From the NCBI RefSeq assembly GCF_002874775.1, contig NZ_CP020991.1:1245225-1309224 (forward strand): a stretch of DNA of 64,000 nt. The letters run 5' to 3'. The position numbers and the translations under genes are program-made. Shown piece after piece: positions 33,123 through 42,202 of this stretch; position 1 is the first letter of the stretch, and each line of letters starts with the position of its first letter. The stretch is from Monoglobus pectinilyticus (GTDB lineage: Bacteria > Bacillota > Clostridia > Monoglobales > Monoglobaceae). The notes under the pieces were generated by a model. That model ran no database searches, had not been told where the DNA came from, and saw nothing but the letters and a program-made list of their open reading frames with translations.

Positions 33123-33242
33123 ATGGCAGCAGTAAAATCGTTTTTACAAAGTTTGTTTCAAAAGGAACCAAGAAAATCCGCTTCTGCTGTTAAACCGCTC
33201 AAGGACAGCGTGAGGATGATAATAATAAAAAGTCCGCGCTGA
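33123..33242 (+). CDS. 39-residue basic peptide, unknown
   Basis: The frame reads MAAVKSFLQSLFQ, then a Lys/Arg-rich middle, and ends VRMIIIKSPR. AAAGGAG is well placed seven bases before the ATG, a TATAAT lies at 33076-33081, and a strong terminator follows, so it looks like a complete one-gene unit. I do not recognise the peptide. A basic amphipathic nature suggests membrane or nucleic acid contact, but that is speculation. Confidence 0.6.
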   Translation: MAAVKSFLQSLFQKEPRKSASAVKPLKDSVRMIIIKSPR

Positions 33243-33286
33243 TTGTGCGGCATAAATGTGTAAAACTCTCTCCTTAAAATATTGGG

Positions 33287-33317
33287 GCTGCGCCATAGGC
33301 GCAGCTTCTTTTTTTAT
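33287..33317 (+). terminator. Terminator of the small peptide gene
   Basis: GCTGCGCC (33287-33294) pairs with GGCGCAGC (33298-33305) around ATA and is followed by TTCTTTTTTT. Confidence 0.93.
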
Positions 33318-33518
33318 TAAAATTTATTTTTTACATGGCAAATTTTTGTATATTTAATATAAGCTTAGAATCTTATATTTCGTTTATTTTATAGTGTAGA
33401 AACGTTTGCAAAGTCCGAAATACTGTTCGTAGCCTGATTTTTATAATTGTTAAATTTAACAGATTATTTCTGCCGCGCATTACAGAAATATTGGCAAAAA
33501 TTAACTAAGTGCAAATGA

Positions 33519-33543
33519 TATAATATTATGATACACGTATCAT
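33519..33543 (+). promoter_or_regulatory. -10 box and operator-like palindrome before pectate lyase 1
   Basis: TATAAT (33519-33524) is followed at the expected start point by ATGATAC-AC-GTATCAT (33528-33543), a 7-bp inverted repeat. No good -35 box sits 17 bases upstream (TTGGCA is 22 away), which would fit an activated or repressed sugar-responsive promoter. The gap 33318-33518 shows nothing else. Confidence 0.45.
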
Positions 33544-33659
33544 TGACATTATTTAATTATAATTATATATTTACGGAAATAAGGGTTATATTGGTTTGGC
33601 GACAAGTAAGCGGACAAGTCTTCAGGCTTATATAATCTAATAGAAATGGAGGAACAATC

Positions 33660-36600
33660 ATGAAAAAAAGTCAATTTTTCCGCAAAATGTTTGCGGCGGC
33701 TCTCTCGGCAGCAATGGTATTATGTACGCTGACCGGGTATACCGCCGCTCCGGAACCGATGTTCAGCACGGGCAGCAGGATTCGTGTGGACCTAAACGCA
33801 AATGACGGCAGGCAGAATTCTTACACGAATAATGCTTACAATTGGATTGTATCGGGAACCGCACCAACAGCTGCTTTTAACGGTGTTACATTTAAACTCA
33901 GCAACGGCGGGAACACAGGTTCAGGCATTAGGTCAGCCAGTTATAAGAGTTTGACAAAGTCTGACGGTACGACCCCAACTCTTACAATGGATGGCGTGAC
34001 GATTAAGGACGCGGATAAGGGCGGAGCTATTAAGCTTGAAATTTCCGGTCTTTCCTCAGGAACGCACACTCTTACGACCTGGCACAGTTATTTTGACAAT
34101 TGGCCGAACGGCAGTCCGGTGACTGTTACTGTGAATGGTTCAAAATCAAGTACGGTTACAGTCCCCACTCGTGTAACAAACGACGAGAATGCGGGTAAGT
34201 CATTTACGACCTTTAATGCTTCAGGCGGCACGGTTACGGTTTTAATTCAGCCAACAGACACAAGCAAAAACGGAGCCGTGCTGAATGCGTTTGAAATTGA
34301 CGGCGCTGACCCGTTTAAGTCTATTTCAGGAATGAATCCTAAAGACGGAGAAAGACATTTAGAAATAGATAAGGGTCTTTCTTGGACTGCGGGCTCCGGC
34401 GCAAAGAGTCATGATGTTTATATTGGAACAGATTATAACAGCGTGTATAACGCGACTAAAAATTCGGCGGAGTATAAAGGAAACAGAACATCTCCGAATT
34501 ATGCTTTGGACGACAGCTATTCTTCGCTCAACACTTACTATTGGAGAGTTGATGAGGTCGGAAGCAGCGGAGTTACCAAGGGTGCTGTGTACAGTTTTCA
34601 GGTAGCCCGTCTTGCGTTTCCTACAGCTGAGGGTTACGGCCGTTTCGCCAGAGGCGGACAGGGCGGACGTATTGTTGAGGTGACAAATCTCAATGACTCC
34701 GGCTCGGGCAGTTTGCGTCAGGCTCTTGAGGTGGAAAAGGGTCCTCGTATTGTTGTCTTCCGTGTCGGAGGCGTTATTCAGCTGAAAAGCGCACTGGTTA
34801 TTCCGAATGACGGCGGCGAAGTATATGTGGCAGGTCAGACAGCGCCGGGAGACGGTATAACTTTGATAAATTATGATTTTGGTGCTATGGGCTCATCAGA
34901 CGTTATTATTCGTAATATCCGTGTAAGAGTCGGGGATATGGACGGCAAATCAACAGGCGGTATGGGTTTAGGCAGCTGCGATTATAGTATTATTGACCAT
35001 TCTTCAGTATCATGGGCAACAGACGAGGGATTCAGCTCAAGGTCAGCTAAAAATATCACTTTTCAGTGGAATATAATCGGCGAGTCACTGCATGATTCTG
35101 TGCATTATAACGGTGATGACCGTACAGACACAGAACCTCATGCTTTTGCGGCTTCAATCAGCGGTTATGTTGGAAGCTTTCACCATAATCTGCTTATAAA
35201 CTGCACCGGCAGAAACTGGTCATTGGCAGGAGGTATGGAACAAGACGCTCTCACATACGGCGGCAATGTGGATATTAGAAACAACGTTGTTTATAACTGG
35301 AGAGACAGAACAACAGATGGCGGCGTAAGACGACTTAACTTCGTAAACAACTATTACAAAGCAGGAGCGGAAAGCAACACTAATATGCACATAGTCTCAA
35401 TCGACGGCAACGAGCTGAATACTTATGATATGCAGAAGGCATATGTTTCAGGTAATAAAATGGTTGCTCTCGGCGGCTCCGTGTTGCTGAATCCAAGCGA
35501 CGACGCCTGGAGCAAAGGAAAAGCGGTAACGGCAGGCAAGGGCAATAATTCATCAGGAAATAAGGTTTCTGTTTCCGATGTAAGAAGCAACTCGCCTTTC
35601 TTTGAATCTTATGTTAACACCCAATCGGCAGACGAGGCCTATAACAGTGTTGTAAACGGTGTAGGCGCAAACGCTCAGGGCTGGGATTATATAGATTCAC
35701 GCTATATAAAAGAAGTTACAACAGGAACCTATACTTATAAAGGCAGCAAACAAGGGTTGAAAGGTATTATAGACAGTCAGAATGACGCAGGCGGCTATCC
35801 AAATTCATCTAACTTTAAAGGCGGAACGGCGCCTGTAGATTCAGACCATGACGGCATGCCTGACAATTGGGAAAACAGTCATGGGCTCAATCCTAACGAT
35901 TCCGGAGACGGAAGTGCGGTAAGTCTGTCAGCTGACGGTTATACAAATGTTGAAATGTATCTAAATGAACTTGCCGGCGACCCAGTAGTCTTTAACGGTG
36001 GGGGCGGCGAACCTCTTGAGGGCAATATGATTAAATCACTGGTTGTAAAGGATACCGCAAATGCTGCAGACTGGTCAATCCAGTACAATCTGCAGACAGG
36101 TGATGTAATCTACGGCGACAGAGCCAATACTTTTACCAATGTATCTAATTATCTCAAAGGCGCTGAATGGATAAGAATAGCGTGCGATTCAAAGAATCTT
36201 CAGTCTGATGTAGCCGAGTTCACTGCTGGAAGCGCAGTCACAGTGTATGTAGGGTTGGATACCCGAGTATCCAATTTGCCGTCGTGGCTGAGTGGATGGA
36301 CAGCTAACGACTATATACTGCAGGCGTCAAATGATGTGACCTATAAAATATATCAGAAAAACTTTAATCAAGGCGATAAGGTAACTCTGGGAACAAACGG
36401 ACCGCCGTCAGGAGTGGTTATGTATACGGCGTTTGTTAAGCAGGCTGTAACTCCAACGCCGGAACCGGCTCCTGTAACCGGTGATGTGACATATATTGCA
36501 GAGGACTTTGCCAATGGAAGACAAAACGAGCAGAGCGGAACGTTTACATTAAAACCTTCTTATGCAGGAACGGGCATACAGGCTTTGTTCAGTTCTGACG

Positions 36601-37442
36601 GGACAACAATTGATAATGAGTACGTTAAGGGTTATAAGGACTTTATTGGAAACTCAGGCTCAAGCAGCACAAAAGGGGACCCGTATGTGAGCGGAGTGAA
36701 TCTGTCAGCCGGAACATATACAATGTATTACCTGGGAAGCAACAACAGGGGAATAACAATGAATCTAGCAAGCGGTTCGGGAACAGTGGTGTCAGAGGCA
36801 AGAACTCAGACACCTGTTGTAATAACGGAGGACGGAAGCGTCAGGGAATTATGGCTGAGCGCAATAACATTTACACTGCCGCAGGATTTGACAGAAGGAT
36901 CTTTAACATTTACAAACAGTTCAACATGGCTGCCGGATTTATATGCGGTTAAGTTTGTGAAACAGCTGAGTTATATAGCTGAAGATTTTTCGAAAGGCAG
37001 ACAGAATGAGCAGGCGGGAACGTTTGTAATAAGTGATGATTTTATCGGAACAGAGGTTCAGTATATGTTCTGCTCAAATGGAACGACGATTGATAATGAA
37101 TATGTAAAAGGATATAAAAATTTTATAGGAAATCCAAATGCTTCAAATACTTTGGGAGACCCATATGTGGACGGAATAAACCTGTCAGCCGGAACCCATA
37201 CGGTATACTTTATCGGAGCGTATAACAGAGGAATAACAATGAGCCTGTCAGACGGTTCAGGAGTGGTGGCAACAGCAGAGAGAACAGAAAGCCCTGTAAC
37301 ATTGACTCCGGCAGGAGCAGAAAAAGAGCTGCAGCTGAGCAAGATAACATTTACGCTGCCGCAGGACCTGACAAACGGTACCTTAACATTTACAAATTTA
37401 TCAACATGGCTGCCGGATTTATATGCGGTTAAGATAGTATAA
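33660..37442 (+). CDS. Secreted multidomain pectate lyase (PL1-like)
   Basis: This 1260-residue extracellular enzyme should cleave pectate by beta-elimination. A signal peptide (about 1-29) precedes a malectin/CBM-like sandwich (about 35-215) and an Fn3-like segment ending YYWRVDEV. The PL1-type beta-helix (about 318-720) has GGRGG-like ARGGQGGRIVEVTNLNDSG, read here as ARGGQGG and VEVTNLNDSGSGS, and VYVAGQTAPGDG. A calcium-loop motif DSDHDGMPDNWE lies near 730. Three C-terminal modules follow: one at about 789-935, then two homologous repeats (941-1100, 1102-1260), each opening YIAEDF..GRQNEQ and closing STWLPDLYAVK. They are probably carbohydrate-binding. GGAGG precedes the ATG. Confidence 0.9.
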   Translation: MKKSQFFRKMFAAALSAAMVLCTLTGYTAAPEPMFSTGSRIRVDLNANDGRQNSYTNNAYNWIVSGTAPTAAFNGVTFKLSNGGNTGSGIRSASYKSLTKSDGTTPTLTMDGVTIKDADKGGAIKLEISGLSSGTHTLTTWHSYFDNWPNGSPVTVTVNGSKSSTVTVPTRVTNDENAGKSFTTFNASGGTVTVLIQPTDTSKNGAVLNAFEIDGADPFKSISGMNPKDGERHLEIDKGLSWTAGSGAKSHDVYIGTDYNSVYNATKNSAEYKGNRTSPNYALDDSYSSLNTYYWRVDEVGSSGVTKGAVYSFQVARLAFPTAEGYGRFARGGQGGRIVEVTNLNDSGSGSLRQALEVEKGPRIVVFRVGGVIQLKSALVIPNDGGEVYVAGQTAPGDGITLINYDFGAMGSSDVIIRNIRVRVGDMDGKSTGGMGLGSCDYSIIDHSSVSWATDEGFSSRSAKNITFQWNIIGESLHDSVHYNGDDRTDTEPHAFAASISGYVGSFHHNLLINCTGRNWSLAGGMEQDALTYGGNVDIRNNVVYNWRDRTTDGGVRRLNFVNNYYKAGAESNTNMHIVSIDGNELNTYDMQKAYVSGNKMVALGGSVLLNPSDDAWSKGKAVTAGKGNNSSGNKVSVSDVRSNSPFFESYVNTQSADEAYNSVVNGVGANAQGWDYIDSRYIKEVTTGTYTYKGSKQGLKGIIDSQNDAGGYPNSSNFKGGTAPVDSDHDGMPDNWENSHGLNPNDSGDGSAVSLSADGYTNVEMYLNELAGDPVVFNGGGGEPLEGNMIKSLVVKDTANAADWSIQYNLQTGDVIYGDRANTFTNVSNYLKGAEWIRIACDSKNLQSDVAEFTAGSAVTVYVGLDTRVSNLPSWLSGWTANDYILQASNDVTYKIYQKNFNQGDKVTLGTNGPPSGVVMYTAFVKQAVTPTPEPAPVTGDVTYIAEDFANGRQNEQSGTFTLKPSYAGTGIQALFSSDGTTIDNEYVKGYKDFIGNSGSSSTKGDPYVSGVNLSAGTYTMYYLGSNNRGITMNLASGSGTVVSEARTQTPVVITEDGSVRELWLSAITFTLPQDLTEGSLTFTNSSTWLPDLYAVKFVKQLSYIAEDFSKGRQNEQAGTFVISDDFIGTEVQYMFCSNGTTIDNEYVKGYKNFIGNPNASNTLGDPYVDGINLSAGTHTVYFIGAYNRGITMSLSDGSGVVATAERTESPVTLTPAGAEKELQLSKITFTLPQDLTNGTLTFTNLSTWLPDLYAVKIV
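36034..37442 (+). repeat. 1.4-kb near-identical segment, copy 1
   Basis: This region encodes the three C-terminal modules of pectate lyase 1 and matches 39374-40782 at a constant offset of 3340 bases. I saw no indel and only scattered substitutions, many of them synonymous. Confidence 0.9.
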
Positions 37443-37842
37443 AAGACGTTAAAAAGTTTTTTACAGTCTATATAATCGTTAAACGGAAACAATTAGGGGG
37501 ATAGATATCTATCCCCCTAGGGCTGCATTAAAAATTTTAGTCAGTACTCTATAATTTTATTTTATTTTCCTATTATATAGCTGTTTAAATTTTTTATTGA
37601 TAGCTTGAAACAAAAATTTGTTTCTTACCTAATTTATTCATAGTCGGGCTGTGCGTTTATTTTGAATGCACATCTTTAATTTTTAACAAAGAAAAAGAAA
37701 CAAAATAAAAAATTATTAATTAGAAAGGAGGGCAGAAAAAATATAATAGTAAAGGAGGAGTACAAAATAGTATTATTGTATTTGTGGTATAAGTTGTGTT
37801 TGTGGTATTAAATAAAATATAAAGTTAAAGGAGAAAACAATA
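37443..37842. other. Region between the two pectate lyase genes
   Basis: A perfect inverted repeat AGGGGGATAG-ATAT-CTATCCCCCT (37495-37518) lies past the first stop and may act as a terminator, although no T-run follows. A GAAACAAA/TTTGTTTC hairpin is near 37608-37624. Several purine-rich AGGAGG-like runs (37725-37760) precede the second gene. I see no extra gene. Confidence 0.5.
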
Positions 37843-40782
37843 ATGTTAAAAAAGATTGTGTGTATGGTAATATCGGCGTTTATGTTAGTCTCTTTAATAA
37901 CAGTATTTGATACAAGCGAGGTTAGCGCGGCTAATACTCTTCCGGCTTTCCCTGGTGCAGAGGGAGGCGGTATGTATGCAACCGGCGGTCGTGGCGGACA
38001 GGTGGTTCATGTAACAAATTTAAATGACAGCGGCTCAGGCTCTTTTAGGGATGCTGTCGGTACATCAAACAGAATCGTTGTATTTGACGTTGGCGGAACA
38101 ATAACGCTTAAGAGCGATGTTGTTGTAAAAGGCAACGTCACTATTTTGGGACAAACTGCTCCCGGAGGAGCAGGCATAACCCTGAAAAACGGCAAGATTG
38201 GTATGGGCGGAGATAATATTATCGTTCGCTATATTTCATCTAGACCTGGTGAAAAAGGCAGCGGTGATTATGACGCCTGGGGCGGTTCAAATGGCTCTAA
38301 TTCTATTATTGACCACTGTTCGATAGGCTGGGCAAATGACGAGCAGTTTGGATTGTATTCCAATAATATGAACCAAACGGTTCAATATACCATTATCGGG
38401 CCTTCTGACTGTGTATCATATCATTCCAAGGGTGCTCATGGATTTGGGGTTATGTTTGGAAAGGGCGAAAATTCCTGGCATCATAACTTGATTTGTCATA
38501 GCTTGTCAAGAAACTTCAGAGGCAAGGTTGTCGGAACTTATGCAATGGATTTTGTTAATAACGTAATCTATGACTGGGGCAGTCAGACCGCGTATGGAAC
38601 ATTCGGACATGAGAACTATGTAAACAATTACTTAAAAGCCGGCCCATCCACAAAGGGCGGGTATAACTTTATTAACATTTCAAGCGGGACCGCGCCTGAG
38701 AATTATAAGTTTTACTTAACAGGCAATAAAATGGTTAATCCGGATAATTCAGTTATGAGTAAACAAACAAACAATAACTGGAGCGGATTCAATTTTGGAA
38801 GCGCCGGATATGACGAAGCATACTATCGTTCTAATTCCCATTATCCGATTAATGTAAATGGGGTTAACGTATCAGTTGCCCAAAATCCCGAAAGCGCTGA
38901 CGCGGCTTATTCAAATGTGCTTGCTTATGCAGGTTCGGGAATAAATGCGGCGTCACGTCCTAAGATTGACAAGCAGGTTATTGAAGAGACAAGAACAGGC
39001 ACCGGATCACTTACAGGCGGACGTGATTTTTCAACAGTGACAGACAGTGCTGTTTTGGACGCTATAACTAAATATGGCATTAAACATATGGATTATAATT
39101 CTTATTATCCATCGTCGTCATCAAAACAGATCGTTGATTCTGATAACGACGGTATGCCCGACAGCTGGGAGACTGCCCGCGGTCTTAATCCTAACAGCGC
39201 CAGCGATGCAACCGGTGATTACCAGGGTAAAGGATATAACAATATTGAGTATTACAGCCATGATTTAACAATTGATTCGTTCCCGAAAGGAACCGTTACA
39301 TTGTCGCCCGAACTGACACCAACAGCAACACCGAAACCAACCGCAGCGCCAATTCTTAATGGAAATTTGATTAAGTCATTGACAATAAAAGACGCTGCAA
39401 ATGCTGCGGACTGGTCAATACAGAATAATCTGCAGACAGGCGATGTAATCTACGGCGACAGAGCCAATACTTTTACAAATGTATCTAATTATCTCAAAGG
39501 TGCTGAATGGATAAGAATGGCGTGCGATTCAAAGAATCTTCAGTCTGATGTTGCCGAGTTCACTGCTGGCAGTGCAATCACAGTGTATATAGGGTTGGAT
39601 ACCCGAGTATCCAATCTGCCGTCGTGGCTGAGTGGATGGACAGCTAACGACTATATACTGCAGGCGTCAAATGATGTGACCTATAAAATATATCAGAAAA
39701 ACTTTAATCAAGGCGATAAGGTAACTCTGGGAACAAACGGACCGCCGTCAGGAGTGGTTATGTATACGGCGTTTGTTAAGCAGGCTGTAACTCCAACGCC
39801 GGAACCGGCTCCTGTAACCGGTGATGTGACATATATTGCAGAGGACTTTGCCAATGGAAGACAAAACGAGCAGAGCGGAACGTTTACATTAAAACCTTCT
39901 TATGCAGGAACGGGCATACAGGATTTGTTCAGTTCTGACGGGACAACAATTGATAATGAGTACGTTAAGGGTTATAAGGACTTTATTGGAAACTCAAGCT
40001 CAAGCAGCACAAAAGGAGACCCGTATGTGAGCGGAGTAAATCTGTCAGCCGGAACATATACAATGTATTACCTGGGAAGCAACAACAGGGGAATAACAAT
40101 GAATCTGGCAAGCGGTTCTGGAACAGTGGCGTCAGAGACAAGAACTCAGACACCTGTTGTAATAACGGAGGACGGAAGCGCCAGGGAACTATGGCTGAGC
40201 GCGATAACATTTACACTGCCGCAGGATTTGACAGAAGGATCTTTAACATTTACAAACAGTTCAACATGGCTGCCGGATTTATATGCGGTTAAGTTTGTGA
40301 AACAGCTGAGTTATATAGCTGAAGATTTTTCGAAAGGCAGACAGAATGAGCAGGCGGGAACGTTTGTAATAAGTGATGATTTTATCGGAACAGAGGTTCA
40401 GTATATGTTCTGCTCAAATGGAACGACGATTGATAATGAATATGTAAAAGGATATAAAAATTTTATAGGAAATCCAAATGCTTCAAATACTTTGGGAGAC
40501 CCATATGTGGACGGAATAAACCTGTCAGCCGGAACCCATACGGTATACTTTATCGGAGCGTATAACAGAGGAATAACAATGAGCCTGTCAGACGGTTCAG
40601 GAGTGGTGGCAACAGCGGAGAGAACAGAAAGCCCTGTAACATTGACTCCGGCAGGAGCAGAGAAGGAGCTGCAGCTGAGCAAGATAACATTTACGCTGTC
40701 ACAGGACTTGACAAACGGAACATTGACATTTACAAATCTATCAACATGGCTGCCGGATTTGTATGCGGTTAAGATAGTATAA
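37843..40782 (+). CDS. Secreted multidomain pectate lyase (PL1-like), second copy
   Basis: This 979-residue extracellular lyase lacks the N-terminal sandwich domains of its neighbour. A signal peptide (about 1-29) leads directly into the beta-helix: AFPGAEGGGMYATGGRGG, VVHVTNLNDSGSGSFRDAV, and TILGQTAPGGAGIT. Later come NFRGKVVGTYAMDFVNNVIY and a calcium-loop DSDNDGMPDSWE near residue 432. A TPTATPKPTAAP linker joins it to the same three C-terminal modules as in pectate lyase 1. AAGGAG precedes the ATG. The catalytic halves are divergent while the tails are nearly identical. Confidence 0.9.
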   Translation: MLKKIVCMVISAFMLVSLITVFDTSEVSAANTLPAFPGAEGGGMYATGGRGGQVVHVTNLNDSGSGSFRDAVGTSNRIVVFDVGGTITLKSDVVVKGNVTILGQTAPGGAGITLKNGKIGMGGDNIIVRYISSRPGEKGSGDYDAWGGSNGSNSIIDHCSIGWANDEQFGLYSNNMNQTVQYTIIGPSDCVSYHSKGAHGFGVMFGKGENSWHHNLICHSLSRNFRGKVVGTYAMDFVNNVIYDWGSQTAYGTFGHENYVNNYLKAGPSTKGGYNFINISSGTAPENYKFYLTGNKMVNPDNSVMSKQTNNNWSGFNFGSAGYDEAYYRSNSHYPINVNGVNVSVAQNPESADAAYSNVLAYAGSGINAASRPKIDKQVIEETRTGTGSLTGGRDFSTVTDSAVLDAITKYGIKHMDYNSYYPSSSSKQIVDSDNDGMPDSWETARGLNPNSASDATGDYQGKGYNNIEYYSHDLTIDSFPKGTVTLSPELTPTATPKPTAAPILNGNLIKSLTIKDAANAADWSIQNNLQTGDVIYGDRANTFTNVSNYLKGAEWIRMACDSKNLQSDVAEFTAGSAITVYIGLDTRVSNLPSWLSGWTANDYILQASNDVTYKIYQKNFNQGDKVTLGTNGPPSGVVMYTAFVKQAVTPTPEPAPVTGDVTYIAEDFANGRQNEQSGTFTLKPSYAGTGIQDLFSSDGTTIDNEYVKGYKDFIGNSSSSSTKGDPYVSGVNLSAGTYTMYYLGSNNRGITMNLASGSGTVASETRTQTPVVITEDGSARELWLSAITFTLPQDLTEGSLTFTNSSTWLPDLYAVKFVKQLSYIAEDFSKGRQNEQAGTFVISDDFIGTEVQYMFCSNGTTIDNEYVKGYKNFIGNPNASNTLGDPYVDGINLSAGTHTVYFIGAYNRGITMSLSDGSGVVATAERTESPVTLTPAGAEKELQLSKITFTLSQDLTNGTLTFTNLSTWLPDLYAVKIV
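39374..40782 (+). repeat. 1.4-kb near-identical segment, copy 2
   Basis: This is the partner of 36034-37442. The conservation stops close to the start of the modules and at the stop codon, suggesting gene conversion or recent domain duplication. Confidence 0.9.
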
Positions 40783-40813
40783 TATAATTCAAGATTTGGA
40801 GCATATATAGTAT

Positions 40814-40856
40814 AAACCCCATAAAACATATGTTTTTATGGGGTTTGTTTTATTTT
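40814..40856 (+). terminator. Terminator of pectate lyase 2
   Basis: AAACCCCATAAAA pairs with TTTTATGGGGTTT around a short AT loop and is followed by GTTTTATTTT. Confidence 0.92.
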
Positions 40857-41106
40857 GATTCTTGTTTAATAAGCTGATTATGCCGGTATAAAATATATCT
40901 GTGTAAGTTACAATATTCTTATAGTAAGTCAGAAATAATAATAAATTATAAATATTATTTTTATAAATTGCTAATAGTTTTTCAATATAGCTTCCTTGCG
41001 AATAAAATATAGGACACAATAGACTGAACAAAAAAATAAGAATGTTAATAGTGCCGCCGGAAGGTATGATACAGGTGGGCACACCTTCCGAAGTTTGCAG
41101 AATCAT

Positions 41107-41960
41107 ATTATTTTATAATATTTTAGATTAATATCATCAATACAGTGTTCTTTAGTGGTGTGCCCCCACCTCTGGTGGGTGTGATACAAAATAACTTGTT
41201 TTGATTAACCTGCAAGGTCAATTGTGGCTACACTTTTAAATAAAAGTGTATATTATATAAACTAAATAATGTGATATAAACTATAGATGCCAATAATTAA
41301 CTTAGTTGTCATATAATAAATTACTCAGTTGTGATGTATCGCGCGTTTGCGTGTCTCGTTAGGTGAATTGTCAAATCACGCAAAGTGTGAACATACTAAA
41401 AAATTTTTGTAATAATCATTTTTAATAATAAATTTTCCGCAACTGCGCGCCTTACGCGGCAAACTGCGTTTGCCCTCCGATGCTTGCAAAGCCATATCTT
41501 TATAATATTTTAGATTAATGTTCACAATACAGTGTCTTTTAGTGAACATCGGTAGGTATCATCATACCTGTAGGGTGGGGCGATACAAAGTGCCTTGTTT
41601 TGATTAACCTATAATGTCAATTGTGGCTATACTTTTAAATAAAAGTGTATATTATATAAACTATAGATGTCAACAACTACCTTAGTTGTGATATATTGCG
41701 CGCTTGCGTGTCTCGTTAGGTGAGTTGTCAAATCACGCAAAGTGTGAACATACTAAAAAATTTTGTAATAATCATTTTTAATAATAAATTTTCCGCAACT
41801 GCGCGCCTTACGCGGCAAACTGCGTTTGCCCTCCGATGCTTGCAAAACCATATCTTTATATTATTTTTAGATTAATATTCACAATACAGTGTCTTTTAGT
41901 GAACATTGATAGGTATTATCACACCTGTAGGGTGGTGGCGATACAAAGTGATTTTTATTA
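41107..41960. repeat. Tandem repeat of 387 and 357 bp plus a partial third copy
   Basis: Units begin near AATACAGTGT at 41139, 41526 and 41883. Shared blocks include GATTAACCT, CAATTGTGGCTA, CACTTTTAAATAAAAGTGTA, TCTCGTTAGGTGA, a minus-strand dispersed hairpin element (41445-41482, repeated at about 41805-41842) and ATTTTAGATTAAT. Each unit head carries a different small hairpin: CCACC/GGTGG near 41170, GGTAT-CATC-ATACC at 41555-41568, and GGTAT/ACACC in the third. No gene is supported. The 40857-41106 stretch before it shows nothing further apart from a TGCCGCCGGAAGGTATG segment near 41050. Confidence 0.75.
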
Positions 41961-42202
41961 CACACTAAAAAAAGTGTGGTCACAGCCCTTCCGAAGCTTG
42001 CTAACCACATTTTTTATTATATTTTAATATTTTTTTTACGATATATAACCTTAACATTTCCGTTCAATTTATTGTGGCCTATCAATATAAAATTTCTTAG
42101 TAATTTATATGCCGCTGAGAGTGAAAGACGGCGGCAAATAGATACTATGAATTCTATTGAATCTAAAAATAATATATTGAATTATAATACGATATAAAAA
42201 AG
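41961..42202. other. Intergenic region downstream of the MBL-fold gene
   Basis: A CACACT-AAAAAA-AGTGTG hairpin lies near 41960-41978 and could end minus-strand transcripts. The remainder is AT-rich without a gene. Confidence 0.4.

Noticed and set aside
37058-40829. Long antisense frames opposite the pectate lyase tails (37058-37492, 40398-40829)
   Set aside because: They mirror the conserved coding strand in the duplicated segment and lack ribosome binding sites.
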